A stretch of 64,000 bases of DNA from Sipunculus nudus (GCA_026874595.1 CM049310.1:68030056-68094055); one strand, 5' to 3'. Shown: positions 30,636 to 44,262, counted from the stretch's first letter. Notes: generated by a model not told the origin, from the letters alone. Made by a program: numbers and translations.

Positions 30636-33060
30636 AACAAGTGACCCATGGGTCATGACGCTCAGCTGCCAAGCATGACCTGTGACATCATGGACTGAGA
30701 TTCACAACTTCCAGTCAAATTTTGAAGAACCAATTTGCCAATTTGTTGAAAATTTTCTATGACAACAGAAATATATATCGCCTATGTCTGGTTAAAACAC
30801 AGTGAATTGATCGTCTGAGGAAAATGCATGATTGTTAAGCTATCAGGAACAATTCCAACAGCTTGCTTGAAACCTGTCAGTCTCAAAGGAACACCACAAA
30901 GGGCAAATATAAGATCAAAATATATAGCAAAAATCAAGGAAATACATGCAAGAATTACTGAGAAACAGGTGCTTCTGTATGAATTTTTATTTAATACAAG
31001 CCAACTGTAATGCACTTTTATAAATGATGGTAATATTTATTCAGAAATATTTGACCCAATCCTTTACAATATTACATAAATATACATCCAACTGCATTCA
31101 CTTTAACTGTTCTTGAGATAATATGATCAAAAGGAATTAAAAGATGGTTGCCTGGTGGCCATATTGGACTTCTGACAAGTCTAAAATCAGACAACAAACA
31201 TTCTCTAAATCGGACCAAACATTAAAGAAAAATTACTGAAACTGCACTAAAGAAAGAATTTCTAAGGTGGCTAACTGGCAGACATAATGGATTTCTGACA
31301 AGTATGACATTTGATATCCCACATTCTCCAATAAGAGACCAAACTTGGGGCAAATTATCCAGTAATGAATGCCCAAAATAATTCAAAAGGCATGTCCAGG
31401 CCCTCATATCAGATTTATAGATATGCAATTGTAAAAAGTGTAAGTCCAATATTTTTTATTATCACTCTGCTTTTCAATGGGGTCAGCAGGGTAGGTAAAC
31501 TGCCAAACCTGAAAGAAAAGAAATGCAGAAAGCATGACTAAGAGTCTTGAAATGAAACAAAAAGCCATCCTAAATCAAGGTACACATCCACATATTATGA
31601 GAACAAACACTTGCTTTTATATGTGGTGATATATATTAAAATATTCAGATATCTAGGAAACTAAGTTTATTGCTAGGATTCCATAAAATAAACTGCAAAA
31701 TGTTCCCATCATCTTATAAATCAGTAGCTAAACCTTAATTCTATACTCTCATAGTCTTAATGCCTGGCTGAAGCATTCTGACAACAGTGTTTTTGTTATG
31801 AAGTAAGGAGGTACTTATCACTGAGCCTTATCACTTAATAGGCTGATACAAAAGGGAGTCATATGTCACCAGTGTCACTCACAATTACAGCCACACAGGG
31901 AGATGTACCAGCTGGAGTGGGATGGTTATATATACAAGAAAAATAGAGATGGTCTATAAAATAATTGTGAACATCCCTGACCTATGACCTTGGCCTTTTG
32001 CCCATATATCAACTGGATTCTTTCTAAATGATGGGTAACTACTAACCACCTAAATCTGGTGTAATTACTTGGCAACCAATGGGTGAATAACTTTGACCTG
32101 CAACCTTTAACCTGCTGACCAGCTGACCCCAAAATCAATAAGTTATTTATTCAAGCAAAAAGACCCATAAATATGAAGTTTGAGTCAAACTGAGTGATGC
32201 ATAGATGTGGCATATGTGAAAGACTGAAGGTTTGGGTTGAACAGTTACACTTGAAATATGCTCACAAGCATTTAGAACAATTAAATATTGTGACCTTGAC
32301 CTTTGACTTTTTGACCTCAACATCAATAGGCTTCTTCCCTTATTGGTAGGTAAGCCATATATGACAGATGGAAGGTACAGATTGAAAAGTTTGCCTGAAA
32401 ATGACTCCACGCAAGAAGTGGGTGCTGTGAACTTGACCTTTGACCTCAAAATCAACAGGTCTTTTCCCCTGTTGGCAGAGAAGCGATATCAGTGCTGGAA
32501 GGTTTGGAATGAAAAGAAAGCTTGAAATGTGTCCACAACCTTTTCAAAGAAGTGGATCCTGTGACCCTGACCTTTGACCTTGTGACCTCAAAATCTATAA
32601 GATTCTTCTCCAACTTAGTAGGTGAGCTATATGTGAAAAATCAAAGTATTGGGATGAAAGGGTTGGCTTAAAATGCATCCACAGGCTTTTCAAAGAAGAG
32701 GCTCCTGTGACCTTGACCTTTGACCTTTTGACCTAAAAAAAATTATGGTTCTTCCCCTGTTGGTAGGTAAGCTGTATGTGAAAGATGGAAGGTTTGGGAT
32801 GAAAATTTTGTCTCAAAGAGTTATTTCTGGGGGGTGCAAACACACATCATAACTTCGAGAATATAGGTCGCAGTGACCTAATTTCAGGTTTGCAAGGAGA
32901 TCTTTTTATAACCTCTAAGACTGCATAGGGTTCATGGCCCTAGCCCCTACGGTTACGATTTGTGCCCTGCTAACGGCCAGCCGAACGGACAGACGGAAGG
33001 ACGCTGGACAAAGACCCATCGCTATAGCCCAGCATGACTGAAAGTCAGCTGAGCTAAAAA
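30636..33060 (+). mobile_element. Inner family A element inserted in another A element
   Basis: It starts with GACCCATGGGTC and S near 30645. It ends in an ACGG stretch (32990-33005) and a hairpin at 33024-33055 (TAGCCCAGCATGACT / AGTCAGCTGAGCTA). The interior carries two diverged ~120-bp units near 31140-31330 like the array at 2196-3075, and an AGGTCA-rich tandem array from about 31950. Confidence 0.65.
31950..32830. repeat. About 145-bp tandem array rich in AGGTCA half-sites
   Basis: Units contain TGACCTTTGACCT, then a TTCTTCCCCTGTTGGTAGGT-like word, then TTTGGGATGAAA. The best-preserved unit (32708-32734) has four AGGTCA half-sites on the minus strand, with spacers of 2, 1 and 0 bases. 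32562-32588 has the same layout with one half-site altered. Related units occur at 48060-48260 and 49380-49640. Confidence 0.75.
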
Positions 33061-34195
33061 ATCTTAAAATGAGGCACATGCTGGTTTTGTGTGGTAATAA
33101 ATATAAGCTGTATTATGAGTTGTTGTTGTTTAGCTTATGTATGATTTTGATAGTACCTTTGAAGACAGGGAAGAGGATTGATTTCATTTATTTTATTAAC
33201 AAATGGAGCACTATTGTCACACAGATTTTGACAGATATAATATAAGAGTTTAACTATTTATTAAAAAAAAATACAAATATTGTCCCAAATATAATTTTTA
33301 TTAAAAATAATAAGAGAATTGTATGATTTTTTAAAATGAAATATAACTGAAATGATTAAAATAATATTAAAGAATATATTCATGAATGCATTCATGAATA
33401 CATTTTGAAAGTATTTGCACTGGTATTCATATACTTTCATTTTTACCTGAATTCCCATTCTTTATGCAAAAAATTTTATAATGGAGTACATATTCGTATT
33501 CGTATTTAAATACAATTTCAAAGTATTCGCACCATGTCTGGTATTTATTCAGTTTTCACCAAACTATGATGTAAAGAATCCAGAATATACAAAATTCAAC
33601 ATTTAAATAATGATCATAAGTATCTGGTTTTATGGCTATTTATATTAAAAAAAATACATGTAATATATTCATTTTGGACTAATTTCACTTCGATGTACAC
33701 ACTAGACACAGTAGGAATCTAGATTAATATTATCAACTGCATCTTTGTCTATCATTAATTTCCTTCATATGATCCCTAATGATTAGTAATGAATTATATA
33801 ATTTACTTTTTTATCATTAAAATTGAACTGAATAATACCATAGGTGACTGCATGGTGTTATTTGGAATATGTGACATTCTATCCATCAATACAAGATTCT
33901 TATATCATCAGTAACTGCAAGTTAATTTCCTGTTATTATACACTAACAAATTCCTTTTCTATTTTTCTTTAATTTTTTATTAAAAAACAATAAAAATTTA
34001 TTAATTTATTGTTTATTGTTATGTTGTTGGTCAAAACTACTAGATGAGTTGGGTTGGACACCTGGATCAACTGTGGCTGTCCATAAACTGCCTGGCTGCC
34101 CCAGGCATAATTTGCTGAAAGTTCAATAAGGTCAACATACAGGTGACTCAAAGAGGGGCTGGAGAGAGCCAAGGTCTGACATGGTATCATAAAAA
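33061..34195 (+). mobile_element. Outer family A element, continuation
   Basis: From AAATGAGGCACATGC-like sequence onward it is collinear with 52160-53110 for about 1.1 kb, with small indels. It stops in AATAAAAGCAATTTCTCGAG at about 34195 where the other copy continues differently, so the 3' end is lost. Open frames shared by the two copies are repeat-derived. Confidence 0.65.
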
Positions 34196-35349
34196 CATTA
34201 ATAAAAGCAATTTCTCGAGACTTCGTCTGGTGATACAATAAGGGTCCTGGAGTGGAGCGTTTTGGTATCCCAGTGGTTTTCATATATATATAGTTGAACT
34301 GCTTAGTTGTATTCAACTAAATGGAATATAATTAATATAAAGTAATAAAATTCAAGGGCCACAACACGTATGGATCAATGGATCACACTATTAAGCTGAA
34401 ATTGTCTATGAGAGTGATACTGTAACTTAGTGTAAGTTCATACCACATGTAAAGAATTCCTCAATATAAATCAGGAAGGTGTGTGTGTGTGTGGGGGGGG
34501 GGGAGATTTCATATTCATTCCAAAAATCAAGTGAACCGAGTTAATATAACAGATTCAGTTTAGTGTATCAGTTTCTGACATTGATTTGGCGTGAAGACCA
34601 GTAATACTCGCACAGTGTATGAATTTCTTGTAAACAGTACACTAATACTTTAGGATCTACCAGATCTGATATAAGATTCATAAAAACATATTCATACAAA
34701 ACATAATGCTGAACATCCAAATAAAACTAAGTCAAAGGAGATGCCATGTGAAATACAAATATTGTGTTTAGGAAACTGAAATTTCAGATAATGAACTTAG
34801 ATGAATAATTTTGATTTATCTTTATGTATCTGTAATAAATAATCCAATAGTTAGAATGTTTTTAATGGTTTTTAGTCCTGGTTACCAAGGCTGAGTTGCT
34901 TGGAATGTAATGCCTCAATGCTTCAAGCAAATTATATAATGCTCCAATGCCCCAGAACACACACATCAATGAACTTGTGACCCAGACAACAACAGGTCAT
35001 GCAACAACTGGCTAAGAAGGCTTACTTAACCAGGGTCCTGTAAATGTACCCGATGCTGATCTACACTGGAGACCTGACAGGATGATTATAATTTTATCTG
35101 CCACTAAAATATGTGCAATTAAAAATTTAATTTGGTGCTTGGATAGAAGAAACTTAAGGAACTTACACGCTCACATGAATGGCTTGTAAAAGCACAAAAG
35201 TGAACCCCAGTCATTTGTATTTTATTACATTGGAAGTTTATTGAATATTGAAGAAATTGGTGAATCCCTCTCATTGGCATGAACATATATGTAATAGTTA
35301 AAAGATGAATATCCCTGAGCTATTACCGCTAAATAGATCATCCATTATG

Positions 35350-35660
35350 CCAATATATGGATTTAGTATGAGGAATTAGGGCTGGGAGGAACTGATTGGG
35401 TACCAGGAATTAGAGCTGGTATGAACTGATTTGGTACCAGGAATGAGAACTGGGAGGAACTGATTGGGTACCAGGAATTAGAGCTGGCAGGGACTGATCA
35501 AGTGTGATGAATTAGAGCTTGGAGGGACAAATTGGGTAGGAGGGATGAGTACTGGGAGGGATTGAAATGGTAGGAGGAATGAGTACTGGGAGGGACTGAA
35601 TGGGTATGAGAAAGCTAGGAGGGACCTATTGGGTATGAGGAATTAGAAATGGGAGGGACT
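35350..35660. repeat. Degenerate ~38-bp tandem array
   Basis: Units of the type GGAATTAGAGCTGGGAGGGA then CTGATTGGGTA recur about eight times with indels. Confidence 0.6.
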
Positions 35661-36746
35661 GGTGTGAAGAATAATGGCTGTAATATTTTAAGCCGTTAAA
35701 AAAATGTGAGTACAAATTATCTTGCAGCATTTTTTTTACCTGTATAACTAATAGCAACTCCTATCAGATATATCAGAAAGCATATGTGTGCCAATCCAGG
35801 AGACATCCAGAGACACTTGAATTGGTAATTTTCATAGATGGTATGTGCTGAATTTAGTTAAAGGGACATAATCAGGAGCAATATTATGCATATTCTTTCA
35901 TACTATCAGTTCAGTATTGCTGAATAAAAAGGTTTCCCAGCAAAACCCTCCCAGCACAATGTCCCAATACCTCTCCTTCAGCTGCTTTAAAAAAAACCTT
36001 ATGATTCTGCATGTGAATAACAGGGTCCATGTGTCTGTTAACCATAACAAAGCAACCTGACCCGAGGTCTGATTTTGCGAATGTGCGACAGACTTCAAGG
36101 AAAGCCCAAACATTTTATGTTCACAGTTGTGAAACACCAGATGTAAGCCTGAAAGAAAATCAAAAACGCAGGTGGGGTTTGCATGACATTTATGTTGGTG
36201 CCAGTGTTCGTGCCCTGTCCACTTACTCATGTAGAGGAGTAAGCCAATGGTTTCAGTACATTATTTTTGCAGGTACCATTTTATTTCAAAGAGAAGACGC
36301 CATTTTTTGTGTTAATTCAACATGTTTTGAATGTGATTAGTTCCCTTTAATGTTTATGAATGAATACAATGCTTCAAAAAGTAGGGAATGTAGCCACTAG
36401 GGCAGAGCCTCCTTGTATCTGTATAAAAGACTAATGCTGATAAGACTACCGAAATTATACGACATGGTAAGTGGTAAAGGACATGAGGATATATTTGAAA
36501 GGTCACAAAGTTCATGTTGGGGCCATATATTGCCACAGAGCATTGGAATGTGACATTTTACAATATCAAGCAATATTTGTTTTATTTAAATTACAATGAC
36601 TCTGACTGGAGTTATTTTAGGGTTAACATAGATGCTGCAAAAGCTGAAGATGCCTGCATTATTACCCAAATGATAGATGTATTTTGCGCTTAACTTTGTT
36701 CACCATTGTGCTTTAACCATTCATTTTGCTTTTAGTGGATGGATGT

Positions 36747-36934
36747 CAAGCAAAAACAATTGTAGCTGGTGCCAACAAGCTTTGTAAGGCACCAGTTCAC
36801 ACATGTACCCTATAAAGATTCCGGGATTTGGAAGTTTCATCCAGCAGTTTTAGAGGAGTTCTCCAGGAAAGAATGTGACAGTGGCCAGCACTGGCTTAAA
36901 ACAGCATCCGCTAACTTTGTACAGGCGGATACAA
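36747..36934 (+). mobile_element. Family B element, 3' fragment
   Basis: It contains the B 3' words (CACCAGTTCACACATGTACC, GAGGAGTTCTCC). It ends GCATCCGCTAACTTTGTACA then GGCGGATACAA. The 5' part is missing. Confidence 0.65.
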
Positions 36935-38640
36935 ATAAAGCTTGGGGTGAGCAGTTGGGCGAGAGGCCGTAGCAGCATGGCTGGATGCTACATGCCAGCT
37001 CCTAGTTAGACTGCTGCTGCAGGCTCTGAGGCTTGGTATTGATTCAGGACACAAAGGCACGGATGATGAAATTTTGTTTACACTGTTAATATCAAGCAGT
37101 TGAAAATCCATAAAGCAACATCAATGAGCGGGCGCACCATGAGTGATCCTGCATTTCTCACTGTATCCAGTCAACATCATACTTTTCATACGTAAATCGA
37201 GTGGGTGAAGCATATAAATTAAACTTGCTTTAATATGATAACTTACAAAAGAGGAAGATGGAAATACTGAGAACTATCAAATGTCTTGCTAAACAAGTTT
37301 ATTATATTTCACAAATACATATATAAAGAACATATAGAAAGATGTATTTTTACTGTAGCTTTCTCTATTTTTGCAAGGTTGAATTCCGTAATTTTTGTAT
37401 TTTTCGGTCAGATTCCAGTAATTAATGTTTTTGAGAAAGTGTCAGACACTATAAGGTAGTTTAAACTGAAAAATCTGTAATAAATCTGAAAATTTACAAA
37501 CTGTGACCAAATTAAACCTTAACTGTGGACCTACTATGACTATAACCACCATTATACTGAAGCAAGGGGACTCAGAGCACAAAAAAGGATGTTTCAAATG
37601 ATACTGCCAAATACTACATATATACAATAAGTTGCCCTGAATTCATGGTTTCACACTGTTCCATAATGGAAATTTGAAAAAAAATGGAAAAGAAATCTTG
37701 TCTAGCAATGAAGAAACTTCAGTGACAGACACCAGAAAGAATGAGGACGACTGAACACTACTGAAGGTGAGCGTGTGACAGCGAACTGTGGTGTGCAGTG
37801 CTGACCTACTTACACATGGGACACCTCATCATCATGCTGCTTCAATGTGTTATACATTATACGAGCTTCATGTGGCCATAACCATGATATGCAAAATTAA
37901 ATATCTGTTCTGTAAATGATGACAAAATGTGCAAGGTTTGGAACACACATTGTGAAGTATGTTATTTTACCAGTGACACTTTGTAATTTAAAAGATTAAC
38001 TATTCCAGGTCATTCTTTACTCATCTGTAATTAAATCTGTGCATCATAGATTGTAGTGTGGTCATATTCATTAAATATTTGGTCAACTAAGATCCAAACT
38101 GATAATGATTTGATAAACTAAGATCTAAACCAATGGAAGCCGGCACATACATCCAAGTCTGATACATATTTCTTTAACCTACACATTGCCAACAAAATAT
38201 TTACTGTATGCAACATGGCTGCTGTTAGCTCATTTGTTTCTCTTTGAATGCAAGTTATGTGTGGCCAACAAAACTGCCCTGTTACAAACAAAGTACCAGG
38301 TAACAAGCCACGCCATCCTTACCTAGCCCTTTATGCCCTTGTTCAATGGTATAAATCATTACACTGAACATCTCATTACTAAACATACTTATTTACTACT
38401 GTAAAATACGAGTAGCAGTGACTCAGAGCTATAAAGGATTGGATCATTAATATCTGAAAAAATAAGCTTCATATTCATTTATTTATACTGAAGGTGACAA
38501 CATGTTTTTATGGATTTCTTTAAAATGGATCAAGCCTATGAAGATGACAATCCACAAGTATATGCCAAATACAACCTTAACTGATAAAGCACCTTATTTT
38601 ATACAGCTAAAAATCATAATGATAACAAGACTGTACAAAA

Positions 38641-38830
38641 TGGCTGCCAAGTAACACTCAAAAACAAAATGGCGCCAGCTGAATCACTCCATCTGTCAGG
38701 TTGGCTTCCAGTGCTGAAGCGTTACCGCTCGTTCTCTGCTCCAGGAACCGCAGTATTGATTGTCTGCGCCTGCATTTAGCTCAGTACGTTGGTATTTTAG
38801 CTGATAACGTTCATCTAGAGTTGCCTCCTG
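38641..38830. promoter_or_regulatory. Candidate promoter-like segment
   Basis: A locally GC-richer, non-repetitive patch with two AAAATGGC words (AAAATGGCTGCC and AAAATGGCGCC, the latter resembling a YY1 core) and several CpGs. It would suit a TATA-less start of the upstream non-coding exon of the zinc-finger gene. No splice donor could be assigned, so this is speculative. Confidence 0.15.
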
Positions 38831-38922
38831 TATTTCACACCATCAGATCACAAAACAGCAGGAGGTCAATTTAATACATGTCAAATTTATCATGTACATG
38901 TAGACATGTCGTTTAGATAAAG

Positions 38923-38923
<1 letters not shown>

Positions 38924-39007
<84 letters not shown>
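38924..39007. repeat. (AT)n microsatellite, about 42 units
   Basis: Uninterrupted AT dinucleotides. Confidence 0.95.
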
Positions 39008-39008
<1 letters not shown>

Positions 39009-39276
39009 TTATATGCTGGATCAACAGAGCATTAATTTTTTAACGATATATTACTCATCTATAACTATAACTATATTAATGTGTTAATATATAGCACTTC
39101 GTAACACCTTTATGTATCGATGAAAATCTGTCATAAAATTAATTAGGCATCCTTTTAACTTCTGATTTCTATGTCAAACACTATATTTAATTGAGAATAT
39201 ATTCTACTGCTAAAGTGTAATTTGGCAAGTGAGAATAAAACTGCTCAGTCTATAATATCAAAAATTGGTGAGGTTA

Positions 39277-39612
39277 GGCCAAAAAAAAAATAAAAGGATA
39301 TGGTTCTCAGGCACTTTTTTTCAGAAATCAATGCAGTCGGGCGGTTTTTTAATTTTAATTTTTTTGTATGTTTCGATGAAATTTCAAATGATAAGGGAAA
39401 AGCCTGATAATAACAGATTAATTTTGCTTAAAAAGTAAAAGCACTACATAACAAAGAAAATTGAATGATTTTATCTTCTTGAAAGAAATGTCTGAGCGGC
39501 TGCAGCTCAAAATTGGTAAGATTCTATTGAAAATCAAAATAAAAATTTTTGATGCCGGGGTATAAATTGATGCGGGCGGTGCCTGAGAACCATACCTTTT
39601 ATTTTTTTGGCC
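39277..39612. mobile_element. PIF/Harbinger-like MITE, 336 bp, TTA target duplication
   Basis: The ends form imperfect inverted repeats of about 36 bp beginning GGCCAAAAAAA; both arms share TATGGTTCTCAGGCAC. They are flanked by TTA at 39274-39276 and 39613-39615. A 3-bp TTA duplication is typical of PIF/Harbinger elements. No transposase is present. Confidence 0.7.
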
Positions 39613-39615
39613 TTA

Positions 39616-42600
39616 GAATTATAATAATAATGTTCTTCTTTTCCAAAGATAAAGTATATAAATATTTACCTTAACGTACAGGTGAATTAAAGCGGAAAAT
39701 ATGAGATTTAATACTTTCAGGTATAAAATAATTTTCGTTAAATCCATGGAGACATAAGTGTGCAAACAAAGAGAATATATACATATACCTAGGTCAAATT
39801 TTAAAATAAAATTTAAAGCGCATATCATCAGAAGTGTGATATATAGTGCTAATTATGTGTTTTTATACACATCATCAAACTCTCTGGAGCTGTGTCTGAT
39901 ACCATGTATGGTCATATTTAAAAAGGAGAATCGCAAAAATTAATTTAACATTAACCTGAATATTTAATACTTTCATACCGGCACCAATAATTTTATGTTG
40001 TATGTGTTAAAAAGTTTAACAGACCATTGATTATAATATTTTATGATATCGCAGAGACGGATGTTTTTGCTTTATTCCGTGTTGCGAGTGTTTCGACAAC
40101 ACTGGAGTAACATGTTGCAGGATCATACTGCTAATTTCATACACTTAATTTCATACACTAGAGTTAAAATGTATCTCCTATTTAAATATTTAATACAATA
40201 AAAAATAAGTGTACCTAAAATACTTACTTTTTTAGGTGTTTAAATTTGCAAGCTCACACAAGCTGTTGCCAAACTTTTGATTCAAAGCAGCCTGACAAGT
40301 ATGACAACAAGAAACCTGGCCTGCCCCCTGAGCTGTGGACGGCTCTGACGTGAGAACAGGGCCAAGCCGCAGGTTGTTTAACCCATTTTACTGAGCACAT
40401 TCAACCAAGGTCACACTACGCCTGAGCCTGCCTGACAGTCACCACTAATTGGTTCCTCTAGTGGCGCTCCCAGGATCCCAGGATCCCCGCACCAGCTAAT
40501 GACCCTGTGACCCTGGTGAACCCTGTGGAGCGGGCTTGGGAGTATTCTCTGCCTACACAAACACAGCGCCAAGCATCTACTCTGCTTTCACTCTCACAAA
40601 GCAGGCACAACACTGCACAGTACAGGGTTTCCTTATATTATTGTGATAATGAAAATGCCTAGGCCATGCTCTTGATTAATCTGACACAGATAAGCACAGT
40701 CAACTACATATCCTAGTGCTATGAACATTTTGGTAGTTATATTATTTGCTGACTATTTGTGGTAAAATGCCGTACAACATTTTTGCATTTTAATGAACTA
40801 AATTAATTTTGGTTAAAGCATCGAATATGCAACATGTTTCCAATAACAATAAATGCGATAAACGATAAGAATCTCAATGATTTCAAATATTTACTTGTTA
40901 TACAAAAACTTCATTATCCATGCAAATAAACATTTCCAGTTAATATTTTGGTTCTGCAGCTTCCACTTTAATTAATCGATTGTATAAGTGACCGTTTTAC
41001 ATGTATAAGACTGGGATGATTACTGCTGACTGAAATGAGTGGTTAAACCATATTCCTGGACACAGGGCCAAGTAACAGAATGGATAAGTGTAATGAAAAT
41101 GTTAATCATTGATGAAACCAGGGTGAAGGAACTCATTATGAATTTATGGATCACTATGGACTATTTGATGCATGAAGCCATATATGTACATGTTCTGTGG
41201 AAGCCCAATCATCTGGACATGACATTTGGCTATCACATATTCATTTTTCCATTAGGGCAGTTTCTTTCCAAAATGTTAATCCCTGTACAAGTAAATCACA
41301 CAGATAATAGGCAGCCCTGTATTCAGTGGATATTCAATAAGGGCCGAAGGACCCAAGCTCACCTGTTACGTTTTGCCATAAGATAACACTGGAAAACTAA
41401 GTTCCATTTCACTCAGGATAATTTATTGAAATCAAATAGTTCACTTCAAAACCTGCAAAGAATTTTTATATAATATCGCAATAGGCATAATTAAAATCTT
41501 CTATTATATTGAATAGTTGGTAAATTTGATAGGCCTATTTTCAGGCATGATGAATCTCCTGTTATGTTGTAACAGTTTGCAATTAATGCAAGATTCATTT
41601 TTCTCAAAATACCCAAGGAAGTTTTGAGGAAACTGCTGGATTGACTCTCATAAAAACTTAGAATAACCACAGAGACAATATCGGGCATACATGATGAACA
41701 CAATTTTATATCTCTAATCATGGTAAGTATAATGCCTGAACAGAATCTGAATGATTGCTTAGAGCTGAAAATAAACAAAATCCCTCATAAATTCATATTT
41801 AATGCAGTTTGCCCACAAAAATGTACATGTTATGCAACCTAATTTTCGGTGAAAATACAAAGCCCAAGTTAAACAACAAAATCAACTGCATCAAGTACTG
41901 AGTCCTCTGAGACTAAAATCTTGTTGCTGATACTGGCCATTTTCTAATTCCTTTAGAATTGAAATAAAATATGATAGGGCCAAAATGTTTCTTGTTTAAC
42001 TCCCTTTGATTTAAAAGTTTAACCATACTTTAAGTGTTTTTATTCAAATTTTCCATTATCATGGCAACAAAAACTTCATTTTCTTTCTGAATCACCAGTC
42101 ATCAATTTGACATGCAGCAATTACCTCTACAACTATCATATGTTATTACTTGTGGAAGCCCTTTTTAAAACAGCAACCATTATAGCACATAGAAGATAAT
42201 ACTCCTGTAAAATTTTATGGTTTGAATGTCTCAATTAACCTGACTGAAGTCCGGGAAATCACCTTTTCAACCTTTGATACCATTTGATTAAACAATACAC
42301 TTAGCTACCAGGCATGAATATTCCTGAATATCTTCCAATCTCCCCTGTAGTGGCGTTCTAGTCCTAAAAATAGTTCTAGTTCAAAAATATTAATTCTATG
42401 GTCTTGGGACTATCTCAGGAATGTGAATAAATATGTTCCAGTATATCTCTGAAGCTACAGGAGACCTCTGGGCATTACTTAATTAAATACATACTAGTAT
42501 TTTTTTTATATGGGTTTTCACTTCTGACATTATGATTTCAAGGGGTGTTTTGAAATTTATTTTGGAATTTATTTTTTTTTCTAAAAATTAGTCCACATGC

Positions 42601-43316
42601 TTTTTCAAGAAGTGGGATGTGTGACCTTATTAAAAACCATACCATATTTGTGTATTAACCATATTTGTGTATTAGATGATGTTGTGTATTAGATGATGTT
42701 GTGTATTAGATGATGTTGTGTATAAGATGAGAGTCAATTTTAAGGTCTGAAATGGGGTAAAATTAATTTTGACAAATATCCATGGGCCCCAACTAAGAAT
42801 TAGCATGTCAAGAAAGCCTCCATTACATGACACTTTGCTCTCAATTATTGTCCCATATTAACCTTAAAGAGCCTCCCATGAGTGTGTTGCTCTCGCAACA
42901 CGAATATAACCTAATGTTCTGCACTCATGACATGTGAAAAGTCCATGTGGACAACAAATCTACATGTCCTAATGGTATGAAAGTTGTAAACCAACCAAGT
43001 AATGTGTTGTCTAAAATGCCTGTTTTGTCCTACGCCGCTTTTCGTTTTCCAAAGCACAATACTAATCTGGTTTAAAAATGAAGAAATAGCCATTCAAATG
43101 GCAAAGTTTTATGGTAAATGCCCATAATCCTGTCATACACCCCGTTCCAGTTTTAGCATACAAGTTGCAAAGTCATAGCAAATATGTCAGATACATGGTT
43201 TTCTAGCGGAGTTACATAGAATAATACACCTTTGATAGGTATGTTTAATTCTCAATCCAAGTTGAGAATGATCTTTTAAACTATGAAAAAAAAAACAATT
43301 TTTAGGCTTGTCCTGA
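39616..43316. other. Unassigned, low-repeat DNA
   Basis: No supported gene or element is seen. 40270-40600 is CpG-richer than its surroundings. A short tandem of about five 18-bp GTGTATTAGATGATGTT units lies at 42641-42730. The longest open frame (41039-41386) has no family signature. Confidence 0.4.
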
Positions 43317-44122
43317 CCAGGGCTGGCCAAAAGCCGGCTTTTACTCATATTGTCCGGGCTGTTGGCTATAGCCGGCTTTAACCAGCTAATACTGGCTGTA
43401 ACTGGTCAATACCGGTTAATGTTCTAGTCATCTGACAAATCATTCATACAATATTCTTTATTACTCAGACTTAGTAGTTGCAGTGATATACTGGTCATCT
43501 GACAAACAATTCACAATGTACACTTTTTTAAATGGGCTTTAAAGTAATGGCTGCAATATAATTTACCTGACACAAAGCCTAACTCTGGTCTAGTGCAGTG
43601 ACATGTAGTTACTAGATGGACAGTTGGAAGCCAGGCAGTTATGTGACCAAACTTAATTAGTCTTCATATGATCTTGAGCACAAAACTGGATCCACTGTAT
43701 GGTTCCTTGATAATCTTTGTTTGTTTTACAATACTGACTTGCATCATTAAAGGAAATTCAGTTGTTAAACCAGAGGCTATGGGGATGGAGATTAATTAAG
43801 TGAGCAAAATCAGAGTCAGTTTTGAGTCAATTTCAGTCTTGCCATTTTAAATCATTTACTTCAGTATTTCCTGGCACAATGTACAATGAACAAGCTTGTA
43901 CAACAATTAAAACATTTTAAAAATAATTCTGTTGTTGTTTACTAGGTTTGGGGCATTTTTTTATTCAATTGAGGAGTATTAGCCAGTAATAGCCAGTACT
44001 GACCACTTCTGAAGTACTGACTGGGCCAGCTAAAGCCTGCTTTAGCCAGCTGTTAAAGCTGGGGGTGGCTCTTACCGGCCAACCCTGCAAAAGTTGTTCA
44101 CTACAATGTCACAGCCCCCGCA
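43317..44122. mobile_element. Repeat with long imperfect terminal inverted repeats
   Basis: It starts CAGGGCTGGCCAAAAGCCGG and ends TACCGGCCAACCCTGCAA. About 100 bp at each end, rich in AGCCGG, CAGCTAA and TACTGGCT words, are inverted copies. CAGGG-type ends recall hAT elements, but no 8-bp duplication flanks it. Its right 90 bp, including flank, recurs at 47286-47376, so the true boundary may lie outside. Confidence 0.5.
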
Positions 44123-44262
44123 TTTTACCCATTTCACACAAAATAAATCATGTAAGTGAACACAATGTAAGGTCTGAACTGATTCTGTTGTGCTGGTGTG
44201 TCATCAGGTTATGACTACATAGCCATCCCCTGCATCCCTGGTATCCATGGCTAAATAATGTT

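Larger units (their letters stand above)
34196..38640. other. Mostly unrecognised AT-rich DNA
   Basis: No gene is supported. The stretch holds a short GT/G run near 34480-34503, a degenerate tandem array at 35350-35660 and a family B 3' fragment at 36747-36934. A host exon of the zinc-finger 5' region could be hidden here but has no visible signature. Confidence 0.4.

Noticed and set aside
33969-34316. 115-codon open frame, related to one at 52844-53116
   Set aside because: The likeness comes from two copies of the same family A element; frames are not maintained between them and there are no domain motifs.
36029-36340. 103-codon open frame and an overlapping 110-codon frame on the other strand
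   Set aside because: No family likeness or exon signals; overlapping frames on both strands suggest chance openness.
41039-41386. 115-codon open frame on the plus strand
   Set aside because: No recognisable domain, no splice context and composition like the surrounding AT-rich DNA; expected by chance in 64 kb.
43317-44122. hAT transposon call for this repeat
   Set aside because: The CAGGG ends fit, but no 8-bp target duplication flanks it and another copy includes the flank, so only a generic inverted-repeat call is made.
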